From NCBI RefSeq assembly GCF_016888165.1, contig NZ_JACSWC010000182.1, positions 1 to 50,276 of the forward strand: a stretch of 50,276 nt of DNA. Direction: 5' to 3'. Position numbers and translations under genes: made by a program. A model generated the notes under the pieces. The model was not told the origin of the DNA and made no database searches. It saw only the letters and a program-made list of their open reading frames with translations. Positions within the stretch are counted from its first letter, which is position 1, and each line of letters opens with the position of its first letter. The DNA is from Halomicronema sp. CCY15110 (GTDB taxonomy: Bacteria; Cyanobacteriota; Cyanobacteriia; Phormidesmidales; Phormidesmidaceae). Below are positions 28,003-37,682 of the stretch, piece by piece.

Positions 28003-29538
28003 ATGAAGCCTTTACCCGCGCCCGATACTGCCGCCATCTTGTTGGACAAATACGCTCAGGGAGAGCGTGACTTCTCACACGCCAAGCTCAATGAATGCGT
28101 CTTGTCTGGCACCCGCTTACCCAACATCATTCTGCGAGCAGCCGACCTGAATGTCGCCAATCTCAGCAATGCCAATCTGAGCCAAAGCGATTTGCAAGCC
28201 GCTGTCCTCAATGTCAGTCGTCTGAGCGGTACCAATCTGAGCCAGGCCAATCTACAAGCGGCTCAAATGAATGTGGCGAACTTGATTCAAGCGATCTTAG
28301 TGGGCGCTAACTTGACCGGGGCATCGTTGATTCGCGCTGAACTATTGCGGGCCGATTTGAGCAATGCCAACCTCACTCAGGCCAACTTGCAAGAAGCCGA
28401 TTTGCGCGAAGTGCGCCTGCGCTGGAGCAACCTGACTCGGGCCAACTTGAGTCGCAGCAACTTACGGAAAAGTAGCTTGATCGGCGCTAATCTGAGCCAT
28501 ATCCAAGCCCACTCCATCAATTTAGAAGGGGCCGATTTGAACAATGCCATCATGATTGGCATGGAATGTCGGCATGGTAATCTCCGCACTGCTAATCTGA
28601 GTGGAGCCAATTTGCGGGGGGCTAATTTGCGGTGGGCCAACCTCACCGGGGCTAACCTCAAAGAAGCTGATCTGACCGATGCCAAGCTCAGCGGAGCCGA
28701 TTTGACCGGAGCCCAATTAGAAGGGGCCATTCTCGAAAATACGATTTTGGTGCATGCTGACCTGAGCCGGGCCAATCTGCGCCATGCCCGCTGTGTCGGG
28801 GCCGACCTGTCTGGAGCCACGATTACCGGCATTCAAATGCAAGGGGCGATCGTCTACGACATCCAAACCGCCGAGGTCGTTTGTGATTGGATCGATCTCA
28901 GCCCCTATGGTGACCAATCTCAGCGCCGTCACTTTAACACCGCGCAAGACGTTCATACCTTTCTCAATCAGCGTCCCGCCCAAGTCATGGTGACTATCGA
29001 CGGGGTAATGACGCTCGCCGCCCACGCCGCGCTAGCGACCGCCTTCACGCAGTTGGCAGAGGTCAGTCCCGTCTTATCGCGCCCTCCCAATATCGAGTTG
29101 ACCCACCGCCACACCCAACTCGCTTGCATTACCGATGATGAAATCGGGTTATCCGCGATCGCTTACTTGGTAACCCTCCCTTTTCTCGATGGGCTAGCTA
29201 TCCAAAAAATTCTCAACACCCTGCATCAAGAGGGCGTGTCACAACCCCTGCGCAGCTTCGCCCTGGACGAAGCCGATCGCGAATTACATCGCGTCAAATC
29301 GATGCTGCAACAGCAAGATTTATCGTCCCTCCAAGCATTAGTGGCTGATCACGACTTTTTTACCCAGCCCCTGCAAATCAAACTCGTCAATGCCCGGGGC
29401 AGTTCCCTAGAGCTATACGCCAATCCTCAGTTTGGTGTCCGTCAAACCTCGGGCACTGATGGGATTACGCCCACCGATATCGGCAAGCTCTATCAGCCCA
29501 GTCTCGAAAATTACCTGGCCTTTTTCCGGTCTAGTTAA
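28003..29538 (+). CDS. Pentapeptide-repeat protein with unassigned C-terminal domain
   Basis: 511 residues. From about residue 25 to 290 the chain is tandem A(D/N)LXX repeats (ANLSNANLSQSDLQ, ADLTDAKLSGADLTG), some fifty pentapeptides that would form a right-handed quadrilateral beta-helix. The C-terminal ~220 residues have no repeats: a His/Thr-rich block (ELTHRHTQLACITDDEIGL), helical stretches, then LVNARGSSLELYANPQFGVRQ. No signal peptide or membrane helix is seen, so a cytoplasmic location is likely. Pentapeptide proteins are abundant in cyanobacteria and mostly of unknown role. Confidence 0.9.
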   Translation: MKPLPAPDTAAILLDKYAQGERDFSHAKLNECVLSGTRLPNIILRAADLNVANLSNANLSQSDLQAAVLNVSRLSGTNLSQANLQAAQMNVANLIQAILVGANLTGASLIRAELLRADLSNANLTQANLQEADLREVRLRWSNLTRANLSRSNLRKSSLIGANLSHIQAHSINLEGADLNNAIMIGMECRHGNLRTANLSGANLRGANLRWANLTGANLKEADLTDAKLSGADLTGAQLEGAILENTILVHADLSRANLRHARCVGADLSGATITGIQMQGAIVYDIQTAEVVCDWIDLSPYGDQSQRRHFNTAQDVHTFLNQRPAQVMVTIDGVMTLAAHAALATAFTQLAEVSPVLSRPPNIELTHRHTQLACITDDEIGLSAIAYLVTLPFLDGLAIQKILNTLHQEGVSQPLRSFALDEADRELHRVKSMLQQQDLSSLQALVADHDFFTQPLQIKLVNARGSSLELYANPQFGVRQTSGTDGITPTDIGKLYQPSLENYLAFFRSS

Positions 29539-30243
29539 TAATTTTTCCTTTGTAACCCGACTGGTCCCAGACCTTACCAGGGGGCTCACCCTCATGGTGC
29601 CCGTAGTCAGCGATCGCGTAGGCCTCACGGCAAAATACATCTAGGCATCTCTACTACTATAGCCTGTCTACCACCTATCCCCCCTAGATCCGCCCCAGCT
29701 AAATCATCAAAAATTGAGTCAGCGGAAGCTGGCGAGGGCAGGTGTTAACAGTCAGCTGATCGGCGCTGATGACTACTTACTCTTCATGTACAACCGTGTG
29801 GCTGGCGATATCAAAGTCATCAAATTAGGCATCGCCGCTATTCATGAAGATAGCTTTACAAAGAAGTCGAAATCATGTCGAATAAATCCTGAGAAGGATG
29901 CTTTGTCCTTTGACGAGATTGAATTTCCCAAAAAACACCGAGTCTTTTGTTCGGCCTAGGGAGTAATCTCCTCGGGCTATAAACAGTTAAGCGTAATAAT
30001 TGTCAGTCTAAGTGTTCAAAAAACGCATCTGGCTCGTGTTAACACGGAGCCTATGTTTTTAAAAAGTCTGTATTGCAGGTGTAAAAACTGACGTCTCGCT
30101 TACGTAAGTCGGCTACATTAGTAGTTAAGCATCTTACTATCTATCAACAGGGGATCGATCTGACGATCTTTCGCCTGGCTTTCAGGGGCATCCATCTGTC
30201 ATGAATATCACCATTAATGCCTCTATGAGAGGTACATGTCACC
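29539..30243. other. 705-base intergenic region with an orphan terminator
   Basis: Lower in GC than its surroundings in parts. It holds a hairpin terminator (30031-30063) with no assured gene in front; a TTG-initiated 81-codon frame at 29714-29959 is the only candidate. A perfect palindrome CTTACGTAAG lies at 30098-30108. The GAGAGG at 30227-30232 is the ribosome site of the next gene. Confidence 0.45.
30031..30063 (+). terminator. Orphan Rho-independent terminator
   Basis: GGCTC-GTG-TTAA-CAC-GGAGCC forms a stem with one bulge and is followed by TATGTTTTTA. It is ~490 bases beyond the pentapeptide gene and 180 bases before the next gene, so it may end a short transcript or untranslated RNA. 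Confidence 0.6.
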
Positions 30244-31527
30244 GTGAACCAAAGGGTAGCCTATCCAAGTCGTTCCATCAGCCCTCAAGAGCAAACGCTC
30301 TATGGTCACCTATTGGCGTGCGCTGATTTTGCCCCACCCGAGCAAGTGCTCAGTCGGTTTCAGTCACTGTTCATTGACGGTGTCGGTTATCCAGAGCCAG
30401 GGATTGTTGCCGCTCTCGATCAGATTCTGTCAGATCGAGGCATTGAGGAGTACTTTCACTTCATCCTGAATCGCTGCTGCCATATCTTAATTAACCGTTG
30501 GCAAAGCAACTCGCAATTTCAATACGCGGTTCCCTTACTCCTTGATTTGTTCGAACTAACGCCCTGCGATAATGTGCGGGAATACTCCCGTAGCCGTCAC
30601 GTGCGGCATCTGCGGCAAGTTGTCAAAAAGTTTACTGAGACTGAGCAATATTTAACGCTCAAGCGCTTGGCGTTACTGATTGATAGCGATCCTAGCCAAA
30701 ACAATGATGCCGATCGTCCGCTCGGTAATCTAATCCAGCGATACCCTTACCTTTACGAATATTGCTTGGTCAGTGAAGATAGCCCGGAGGCACATTATAA
30801 AAATGTTCGTCGCATGCAAGCGCAGGCACAACAAAAGTTTGAGGTCAACCTTTCACACTACGTGACTTATCGGGTGCGCCAAGCGCGGATGAAAAAGCTA
30901 CATCCTGGTTCAGACACGATCGCGCGATTAAAGCCAGTGAGTAACCCGACCTTGTTGAGCGATCGCGAACTCGTCACGTCCCTAAACCAGTTTTCTGGCA
31001 AGGTTGAACATGGCCGCAGTTATCGAGATACTGCGTATAATTTTCTCGAACGAAACCAAAACATCACATTCCGTGACTTTAAGCGCGAACTGTATGACTA
31101 TCTTTGCGCTGCCGTAGAGCCTGGCTATGGTCAACGCAAATTTAATCGCTTGTTGGCTGAGCAGCTAGAGCGTACAATGCCGCAAAATGACGAGCAACCG
31201 ACCAATGATTTTTTGCTGATTCGCACCTCTAGCCAATTGTTAAACTTTTTGGTTTTAGAATCATCAGCTAAGCCTCAACATTTTGTCTTCATTGATCTTA
31301 TTAATAACCTTGGCCCCATTTTGACGACTGGCCTACTGATCAAAGTGATTTTGCTTTGTCGAAACGTCAGACCTTATTTGGAAAAGCGCTTTTCAACATT
31401 GTTCAACCATTACGAAACCAGCACCCAGAACAACGTGAAATGGCTAGTGCAAATGTTTGAGAATCTCAATGTAGCCATGAGTGTTAACTTTGGCTCTACA
31501 GACATTTCACACTTGTTGATGCCCTAA
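30244..31527 (+). CDS. Conserved hypothetical protein, 427 residues
   Basis: A soluble, mainly helical protein starting MNQRVAYPSRSISPQEQTLY. The start GTG 30244 is fixed by an in-frame stop at 30226-30228 and has GAGAGG upstream. Basic stretches are frequent, e.g. YVTYRVRQARMKKLHP and EYSRSRHVRHLRQVVKKF, suggesting contact with nucleic acid or another acidic partner. FRDFKRELYDYLCAA and the long C-terminal helices (LIKVILLCRNVRPYLEKRF) follow. No catalytic motif, signal peptide or membrane helix is evident. I do not recognise the family; the style is of proteins conserved across cyanobacteria. Confidence 0.7.
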   Translation: MNQRVAYPSRSISPQEQTLYGHLLACADFAPPEQVLSRFQSLFIDGVGYPEPGIVAALDQILSDRGIEEYFHFILNRCCHILINRWQSNSQFQYAVPLLLDLFELTPCDNVREYSRSRHVRHLRQVVKKFTETEQYLTLKRLALLIDSDPSQNNDADRPLGNLIQRYPYLYEYCLVSEDSPEAHYKNVRRMQAQAQQKFEVNLSHYVTYRVRQARMKKLHPGSDTIARLKPVSNPTLLSDRELVTSLNQFSGKVEHGRSYRDTAYNFLERNQNITFRDFKRELYDYLCAAVEPGYGQRKFNRLLAEQLERTMPQNDEQPTNDFLLIRTSSQLLNFLVLESSAKPQHFVFIDLINNLGPILTTGLLIKVILLCRNVRPYLEKRFSTLFNHYETSTQNNVKWLVQMFENLNVAMSVNFGSTDISHLLMP

Positions 31528-31821
31528 GCTGGGTGAGTGCCATTGAGTTCAAAAGGCTAGAAGCGATCGCTTAAAGTTCGCGCGGAGAGTGACCTAGGCT
31601 GGCACATTCGTCAATACTTAGAGTGAGCCCATATTCCGCCTTTGAACTGTCACATAGAGCATTTCGATCCAGCGGCTGAAATATTCATTTGGTTGATTGA
31701 TCTTCCAAGTCGTCACATTGATTTTTGCAGTTAAGAAAAGCGATACGGCTAAACCTTTAGCGAGAGCCGATATTATCGTCAATACGCCAATTCCATCCGG
31801 TTTCCGAAGATTCCTCTTGTT
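31528..31821. other. Intergenic region
   Basis: About 290 bases, no gene or repeat recognised apart from HIP1 cores. It precedes the promoter-like elements of the DUF3574 gene. Confidence 0.4.
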
Positions 31822-31849
31822 TTGACATTAACCTTCTAAATCGTATTGT
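31822..31849 (+). promoter_or_regulatory. Putative sigma-70-type promoter of the DUF3574 gene
   Basis: A consensus -35 TTGACA (31822-31827), 16-base spacer, then TATTGT (31844-31849) as -10. Transcription would start about 20 bases before the ATG at 31876. Confidence 0.45.
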
Positions 31850-31875
31850 TTATATTTAGAGCGGAGCGATCGCCC

Positions 31876-32376
31876 ATGCAATGGTTCTTAAACACAGTCA
31901 ATGTCGGGTACCGTCACAGCGTAGTCGGCTTGACTGCGCTGCTCTTTGGCATGGGCGGTGGCACAGTGCAAGCTCAAACTCCCGACCTGATTGAAAACAA
32001 CCTCTTGGCCGAATTGATTCAAGTAGATTTGTATCTGGGTCGCCAGATATCTGACGGCGATATCGTCTCTGATGCAGACTTTGAAACATTCATTGATACC
32101 GAAGTGACGCCGCGCTTTCCTAACGGCCTGACCGTCTGGAAAGCCAACGGTCGCTATCAAGACGCGAGTGGCACTGTAATTGCCGAACCGTCGAACGTGG
32201 TGCGATTAATCTTTCTGGATACGCAAGCTAACGAAACGGCGTTGATGGAAGTGATTCAGGCTTACATCGCTCAATTTGAACAAGAAACAGTGATGGTCTT
32301 GGTCGATGAAGATGTCACCGTCGAGTTTGTGCCCGCGCTTGACCCGCCCCCCGTCCCCGCGATCTTTTCTGAATGA
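31876..32376 (+). CDS. Secreted DUF3574 family protein
   Basis: A 166-residue exported protein. The N-terminal signal peptide, MQWFLNTVNVGYRHSVVGLT and on to GGTVQAQ, ends with a probable cleavage after AQA. The DUF3574 pattern is clear: QVDLYLGRQISDG, DFETFIDTEVTPRFPNGLTVW, then WKANGRYQD and AEPSNVVRLIFLD. The family has no assigned activity. It probably folds as a small alpha/beta domain in the periplasm. ATG 31876 is used in place of an in-frame TTG at 31846, since it directly opens the signal peptide. Confidence 0.8.
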   Translation: MQWFLNTVNVGYRHSVVGLTALLFGMGGGTVQAQTPDLIENNLLAELIQVDLYLGRQISDGDIVSDADFETFIDTEVTPRFPNGLTVWKANGRYQDASGTVIAEPSNVVRLIFLDTQANETALMEVIQAYIAQFEQETVMVLVDEDVTVEFVPALDPPPVPAIFSE

Positions 32377-32517
32377 GACGCCGGGCTGAGTCGTGGGAGA
32401 GCAACGGAGTAGTATGACCGAGATCGCCCTTCCACCAATCTCTCTTCATTACAATCTGTGCGTAGAAACGCCGTCGCCGTATTAGCCTATAGTTTGGCCT
32501 GTTATCCGTTGCGCGTT

Positions 32518-33567
32518 ATGACCTCATTGCTCTCTGCCCCCGATTGGAACCAGCTGGCTGATCAAGCCCTCGCCGGGGAAATCATCGGCCGGGATGCGGC
32601 GCATCAGGTGCTGGCGGCTCCTGATACGGAACTGCTGGCCCAACTCCATGCGGCCTATCGCGTGCGCCACCACTACTGGCAAAACCGAGTGCGCTTGCAC
32701 TTTTTGCTGAATGCTCAAAGTGGCCTTTGCCCCGAAGATTGCCACTACTGCTCGCAATCCAAAATTTCTACTGCCGAAATCGATAAGTATCCGCTGATGG
32801 CCAAAGACCGGGTACTAGCCGCCGCCGAACGGGCACATACCCTCAAAGCCGGGACATTTTGCATGGTGATTTCAGGGCGATCGCCCGCCGAACCCACCTT
32901 CAATCGCGTACTGGAGCTGGTGCGGGAAGTGAAAGCTCAATATCCGATGAAAATTTGCGCTTGCCTGGGCCTGCTAGATGAAGAGCAAGCCCAACGTCTC
33001 GCCGCTGCTGGGGTCGATCGCGTCAACCACAACCTCAACACCGCTGAGGCCAACCACGACAACATTTGCACCACCCACACCTTTCAAGATCGTTTGGGCA
33101 CCGTCGAAGCGGTCAAAGCAGCGGGACTGACCACCTGCTCCGGCGGCATTCTGGGCCTGGGCGAATCCGCCGATGACGTGATTGATCTGGCCCTGTCGCT
33201 GCGGGCACTTGACGTGACGAGCGTCCCCATCAACTTCCTGATCCCGATTCCCGGCACCCCCTTTGCCGATCGCGGCCAGCTGACTCCCCGCCAGTGTTTG
33301 CGGATGCTGTGCCTCTTCCGCTTCCTCTTGCCCAGCCAAGAAATTCGTATCGCCGGGGGGCGCGAGGTGCAGCTGCGATCGCTCCAACCATTCGGCCTCT
33401 ACGCCGCCAACTCCATCTTCATCGGCGACTACCTCACCACCCCCGGCCAAGCCGCCACCGCCGATTTCGAAATGATCCGCGATGCCGGTTTCGTGCTCGA
33501 AGCCCCCGACGGCTCCATCCTCCAAGGCGACCCCATCGCCGAACTGCAAGCCCTCGCGATCGCCTAA
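32518..33567 (+). CDS. bioB: Biotin synthase BioB
   Basis: A radical SAM enzyme inserting sulfur into dethiobiotin. The 4Fe-4S cysteines are C71, C75 and C78 in CPEDCHYC. Further conserved parts are [21 protein letters not shown] (2Fe-2S ligands), [22 protein letters not shown] and [11 protein letters not shown], with the IRIAGGREV arginine block. Length from ATG 32518 is 349 residues. A longer in-frame start at 32458 looks spurious. No other bio genes are in the window. Confidence 0.95.
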   Translation: MTSLLSAPDWNQLADQALAGEIIGRDAAHQVLAAPDTELLAQLHAAYRVRHHYWQNRVRLHFLLNAQSGLCPEDCHYCSQSKISTAEIDKYPLMAKDRVLAAAERAHTLKAGTFCMVISGRSPAEPTFNRVLELVREVKAQYPMKICACLGLLDEEQAQRLAAAGVDRVNHNLNTAEANHDNICTTHTFQDRLGTVEAVKAAGLTTCSGGILGLGESADDVIDLALSLRALDVTSVPINFLIPIPGTPFADRGQLTPRQCLRMLCLFRFLLPSQEIRIAGGREVQLRSLQPFGLYAANSIFIGDYLTTPGQAATADFEMIRDAGFVLEAPDGSILQGDPIAELQALAIA

Positions 33568-33607
33568 TCCCCCCCACTCCACTTTCCTCACCCACTCCAC
33601 TTTTCCT

Positions 33608-33633
33608 CCCATCCCCACTCCCCACCCCTCCCC
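33608..33633 (-). other. G-quadruplex-type motif directly before rlmD
   Basis: On the minus strand, four runs of GGGG separated by A, T and AGT, and then AT-GGG, end exactly at the rlmD start codon. The plus strand is a pyrimidine tract of about 65 bases from 33568, with no purine-rich ribosome site. Confidence 0.75.
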
Positions 33634-35004
33634 ATGACCCAATGGCAACAAGGCACCACCCTCGAACTGGACATTACTGACCTCAGCAGCGATGGCGATG
33701 GCGTTGGCCGCTGGGACAATCGCGTCATCTTTGTGCCCGACACCGTACCCGGCGATCGCATTCAGGCGCGGCTCACCTTTGTAAAACCCAAATTTGGCCG
33801 GGGACAATTATTGCAAGTGCTTGAAGCGTCGAGCGATCGCGTTCGTCCCGCCTGCATCGTGGCCGACAAATGTGGCGGCTGTCAGTGGCAGACCGTCGCC
33901 TATTCGGCACAGCTCGCGGCCAAGCAACAACAGGTGGTCGATGCTCTGGAACGCATCGGTCACTTTGCCAACGTGCCCATCAGCCCAATCATGGCCGCCG
34001 ATCATCCCCTGAGCTACCGCAACAAGGCCACCTATCCTCTCAGTGTCTCTGCTGAGGGCAAGGTCAAGGCGGGCTACTTTCGCAAGGGCTCGCACCAAAT
34101 CGTCAACCTCAACCAGTGTCCCGTACAGGACGATCGCCTCGATCCGCTCCTGGCCGAGGTCAAGCAAGATATTCAAGCCCAGGGCTGGTCAATCTATGAC
34201 GAGGAAACGCAAACGGGCGATTTACGGCATTTGGCACTGCGGGTCGGTCGGCGCACTGGGCAGATTCTCCTCACGCTGATCAGCACTACGTGGGACTTAC
34301 CCGGCATTGAAGAACAATGTGCCGAATGGAAAACCCGCTTTCCCGACCTGGCGGGGGTCTGCGTCAACCTCAATAAGAAACCGGGCAACGCCATTTGGGG
34401 AGCAGAAACCCGGTTTGTGGTGGGGGAGCCTTATTTAGAAGAACGCTTTGCCAACCTGACCTTGCACATCTATCCCAATGCCTTTTTCCAAGTGCATACC
34501 GAGCAGGCGGAACGGTTGCTGCGGGTGATTTTGGACGAGTTGCAACTGCAAGGCACGGAAACGGTGGTGGATGCCTACTGCGGCATTGGCACCTTGACGC
34601 TGCCGATCGCTCAACGGGCGCAATATTGCTTGGGGTTGGAGGTGCAGGCCGAAGCGGTGGAAATTGCGATCGAAAACGCGAAGCTGAACGGCATTGACAA
34701 TGCCCATTTCGAAGCGGGTACCGTGGACAAACTGTTGCCCGATGCGCCCCGATTTTTGCAAGACCAATCGCCCGATATTGTGGTGCTCGATCCGCCGCGC
34801 AAAGGCTGTAGCGATCGCGTACTTGGTGGACTGCTAACGTTGCGACCTCAGCGCATCGTTTATATGAGCTGCAATCCCGCCACGCTGGCCCGCGATCTCA
34901 AGCGGCTCCGCGACGAAGGGGGCTATCGGCTCCAGCGGGTGCAAGCGGCCGACTTTTTTCCGCAAACGGCCCATGTAGAGTGTGTCGCGTTTCTGGTAGC
35001 GTAA
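33634..35004 (+). CDS. rlmD: 23S rRNA (uracil-C5)-methyltransferase, RlmD/TrmA family
   Basis: Transfers methyl from SAM to C5 of a uracil in 23S rRNA (U1939 type). An N-terminal TRAM-like domain (LELDITDLSSDGDGVGR) is followed by Fe-S cysteines C74, C80, C83 and C162 in CIVADKCGGCQW and NQCPV. The methyltransferase domain shows VVDAYCGIGTLTLPIA, LDPPRKGC and the nucleophile Cys413 in SCNPATLARD, with a late Glu in HVECV. Length 456. ATG 33634 is directly after a C-run; no purine-rich ribosome site is present. It follows bioB by 66 bases. The exact target uracil is inferred from the family, so RlmD or RlmCD specificity is not certain. Confidence 0.9.
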   Translation: MTQWQQGTTLELDITDLSSDGDGVGRWDNRVIFVPDTVPGDRIQARLTFVKPKFGRGQLLQVLEASSDRVRPACIVADKCGGCQWQTVAYSAQLAAKQQQVVDALERIGHFANVPISPIMAADHPLSYRNKATYPLSVSAEGKVKAGYFRKGSHQIVNLNQCPVQDDRLDPLLAEVKQDIQAQGWSIYDEETQTGDLRHLALRVGRRTGQILLTLISTTWDLPGIEEQCAEWKTRFPDLAGVCVNLNKKPGNAIWGAETRFVVGEPYLEERFANLTLHIYPNAFFQVHTEQAERLLRVILDELQLQGTETVVDAYCGIGTLTLPIAQRAQYCLGLEVQAEAVEIAIENAKLNGIDNAHFEAGTVDKLLPDAPRFLQDQSPDIVVLDPPRKGCSDRVLGGLLTLRPQRIVYMSCNPATLARDLKRLRDEGGYRLQRVQAADFFPQTAHVECVAFLVA

Positions 35005-35029
35005 GAAGGCTTATCCTCCCCACACCGTT

Positions 35030-36103
35030 ATGAAGTTCAGCGACATCGTCCAGCGGCTTGGCTTAACTGCGGAAAATTCTAGCCTCAAAACCTTTCCAGA
35101 ATGTGATCCAGAGATTACTGCGGTGACGCCCGTACAAACGGGAACAGTCGGAACGATTGGCTACATCGAGGGTCAAAAGTTTCAAGCCTATGTGGCAACG
35201 ACCCAGGTGAGTGCGCTGATTTTGCCCGAGGATCAGGATTTGCAGACCCGGGCCAGCGATCGCGGGTTGGCTTGGGTGAGCATGGCCGAACCGCGTTGGG
35301 GCTTTGCCCAAGCGCTGGCGTTGTTTTATCAGCCCTATCGACCGCGTCCTGGCATCCATCCCACGGCAGTCATTGATCAGTCGGGACAACTGGGCAAGGA
35401 CGTGACCATTGACGCCAATGTGGTCATACATCCCGGTGTGGTCATTGGTGATGGCGTCTGTATCCACGCCAATGTGGTGATTTATCCCGAAACGGTGATT
35501 GGTGATCGCACTGTGCTGTACGCCAACTGTGTGATTCATGAACACACCCACATTGGGGCCGACTGCGTGGTGCACAGCGGTGCCGTGATTGGCTCAGAAG
35601 GCTTTGGTTTCATTTTGCAAGAAGGGCGGTGGATCAAGATTCCCCAGTCCGGGCGCACCATTTTGGAAGCCGAAGTCGAAGTGGGCTGCAACACCACCAT
35701 TGATCGGCCCTCTGTCGGTGAAACCCGCATTCAGGCCAACACCAAGCTCGATAACCTCGTACATATCGCCCACAACTGCCAGATTGGGCCGAGCTGTGTC
35801 ATGGCCGCCCAAGTCGGCCTGGCGGGGCAGGTGGAAACCCAAGACCATGTGATTTTGGGGGGGCAGGTCGGGGCCGCCAACCAAACCCACATTGGGGCCA
35901 ACGTGCAAGCGGGGGCCAAGGCTGGACTCCACGGTCACATCGCCCCAGGCAGCATCGTCATGGGCAATCCGGCGAGTCCGTACCGCACCTTTTTAAAGTC
36001 GTCAGCCATTTACAATCGCCTGCCGCAGATGCAGCGCACCCTCAAGGAGCTCCAACAGCAGGTGGCCACCCTACAGCAGCAGATTGAAGCACTTAATTCT
36101 TAA
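35030..36103 (+). CDS. lpxD: UDP-3-O-acylglucosamine N-acyltransferase LpxD, first paralogue
   Basis: Adds the N-linked acyl chain in lipid A synthesis, using acyl-ACP. N-terminal uridine-binding domain MKFSDIVQRLGLTAEN, then a left-handed beta-helix of hexapeptide repeats (IGDGVCIHANVVIYPETVIGD-type coils). The catalytic His is H248 in LVHIAHNCQIG. The C-terminal helical tail has the long coiled-coil run ending QQIEALNS. Length 357. It lies 25 bases after rlmD. A second lpxD-like gene follows after 45 bases; the two are about as similar as ancient duplicates, with matched motifs throughout. Confidence 0.88.
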   Translation: MKFSDIVQRLGLTAENSSLKTFPECDPEITAVTPVQTGTVGTIGYIEGQKFQAYVATTQVSALILPEDQDLQTRASDRGLAWVSMAEPRWGFAQALALFYQPYRPRPGIHPTAVIDQSGQLGKDVTIDANVVIHPGVVIGDGVCIHANVVIYPETVIGDRTVLYANCVIHEHTHIGADCVVHSGAVIGSEGFGFILQEGRWIKIPQSGRTILEAEVEVGCNTTIDRPSVGETRIQANTKLDNLVHIAHNCQIGPSCVMAAQVGLAGQVETQDHVILGGQVGAANQTHIGANVQAGAKAGLHGHIAPGSIVMGNPASPYRTFLKSSAIYNRLPQMQRTLKELQQQVATLQQQIEALNS

Positions 36104-36148
36104 GTTTCGGGAGGATTCGATTGTTCGCGCATCGCCAAGGACCTTGTC

Positions 36149-37192
36149 ATGAAGTTCAGTGAATTCGTTCAGCATTTAACCGCCACTTTGCCGCAGTCTC
36201 AAGTGCATTTGGCCGACGATCCTGAGCTCACGGGCCTGTCGGCGATTGAAGAGGCGGCGGCCCAGACCCTGAGCTACATCGAGGGAGAAAAATACGCTCA
36301 CCATGTGCTCACGACCCCGGCCTGTGCGTTGATTTTGCCCCGACATGAAGGGTTGCAAGCCCAGGCTTGCGATCGCAACTTAGCCTGGATTGCGGTCGAA
36401 GCCCCCCGGGTGGCCCTGGCCCTCGCGATCAGCTGCTTTTACCAGCCCGTCCGCCCCCCAGTGGGGATTCATCCCACGGCTCAGATTCACCCCACAGCGC
36501 AAGTCGGTCAGGATGTCGCCATTGCGGCCAACGTCGTTATTGGTGCCCAGACCACCCTTGGCGAGGGGGTCGCTATTCACCCCAATGTGGTGGTGTATGC
36601 CGGTGCCCAGGTGGGCGATCGCACTGTACTCCACGCCAACTGCGTGATTCATGAGCGTTCGGAAATTGGCCCCGACTGCGTGATCCATGCCGGTGCGGTG
36701 ATCGGCTCCGAGGGGTTCGGCTTTGTCCCGGTATCGGAAGGCTGGGTCAAAATGCCCCAAGCGGGCTATGTGGTACTGGCTTCAGGGGTCGAGGTGGGCT
36801 GCAACGCCACCATCGATCGCCCCGCCCTCGGCACGACTCAGGTGGGCCGCAACACCAAAATTGACAACTTGGTGCAAGTAGCTCACGGCAGCAAAATTGG
36901 CGAAAATTGCGCGATCGCCGCCCAGACGGGGATGGCGGGGGGCGTCAAAATTGGCAATCGGGTGATTCTGGCGGGGCAGGTCGGCATTGTGGATCACGTG
37001 ACCATCGGTGATGGGGCGATCGGGGCGGCCAAGGCGGGCATCCACCATCATGTGCAGCCAGGCGAAATTGTTTCCGGCAGCCCAGCGCTTCCTCATAAAG
37101 TGTTTCTCAAAGCCTCAGCGGTCTTTCGCCGTTTGCCCGAAATGCACCGCACCCTCAAGCAACTCAGTCGCGATGCGGGATTTAAGGAATAA
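36149..37192 (+). CDS. LpxD-like acyltransferase, second paralogue
   Basis: A 347-residue hexapeptide-repeat acyltransferase with the same design as the upstream gene: [37 protein letters not shown], then coils such as [20 protein letters not shown]. The catalytic His is retained (H246) but its context is VAHG rather than IAHN. The C-terminus lacks the long Gln-rich coiled coil. AAGGA lies upstream of ATG 36149. Either different chain-length preference or a role in another acylated glycan is possible; which paralogue makes lipid A is not decided by sequence. Confidence 0.85.
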   Translation: MKFSEFVQHLTATLPQSQVHLADDPELTGLSAIEEAAAQTLSYIEGEKYAHHVLTTPACALILPRHEGLQAQACDRNLAWIAVEAPRVALALAISCFYQPVRPPVGIHPTAQIHPTAQVGQDVAIAANVVIGAQTTLGEGVAIHPNVVVYAGAQVGDRTVLHANCVIHERSEIGPDCVIHAGAVIGSEGFGFVPVSEGWVKMPQAGYVVLASGVEVGCNATIDRPALGTTQVGRNTKIDNLVQVAHGSKIGENCAIAAQTGMAGGVKIGNRVILAGQVGIVDHVTIGDGAIGAAKAGIHHHVQPGEIVSGSPALPHKVFLKASAVFRRLPEMHRTLKQLSRDAGFKE

Positions 37193-37682
37193 GTCACACC
37201 AAATCTGGACTCGATCGAGTGATGGTGTTTTGCCATAAATTTAGAGGAAGTCAGCCGAGCGATAGCAGGTTAATCACGCTTTTGCCCTCCGAGCGTCAGC
37301 CAATTTTTGTGGAACATTCACAATTAAAGAAGGGGCAAGTTAACTTCCTCTTTCAGGCATTTTGCTACTGAGGGAAAGCTAACGATAGAGATTCTGTTTT
37401 TTTGTCATATGGGAATAACTATAAAGAGAAGATTAACTCATGCGTTCAAGACCTGCGTGATGCAATGGAAGTGATTTATCCGAATGGCTTCCTTTTACTG
37501 TCATAAAAGGGTGCTAATGGTGACTGAGATTTGTTTGTAAAAGAGCCAGAAGAAAACACAAGATCATCACTACCCGTTAGTGCGGTGAAAACATAATATT
37601 CAAATGCAGCGGACGCTTGAGAGCTATTGGAAAGGTTGTCGAAGTTATATACCTCGACTTTTTATGCCGTACCTACTTACCT
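37193..37682. other. Low-GC intergenic region
   Basis: Noticeably richer in A/T than the rest of the window, consistent with degenerate or acquired DNA next to the broken Uma2 gene. No open gene or repeat was recognised. Confidence 0.45.

Noticed and set aside
29714-29959. TTG-initiated 81-codon plus-strand frame
   Set aside because: Weak start, no ribosome site, no recognisable motif; kept only as a possible explanation of the orphan terminator.
32974-33807. Minus-strand 277-codon Gly-rich frame opposite bioB and rlmD
   Set aside because: Shadow frame spanning two well-supported genes; low-complexity composition.
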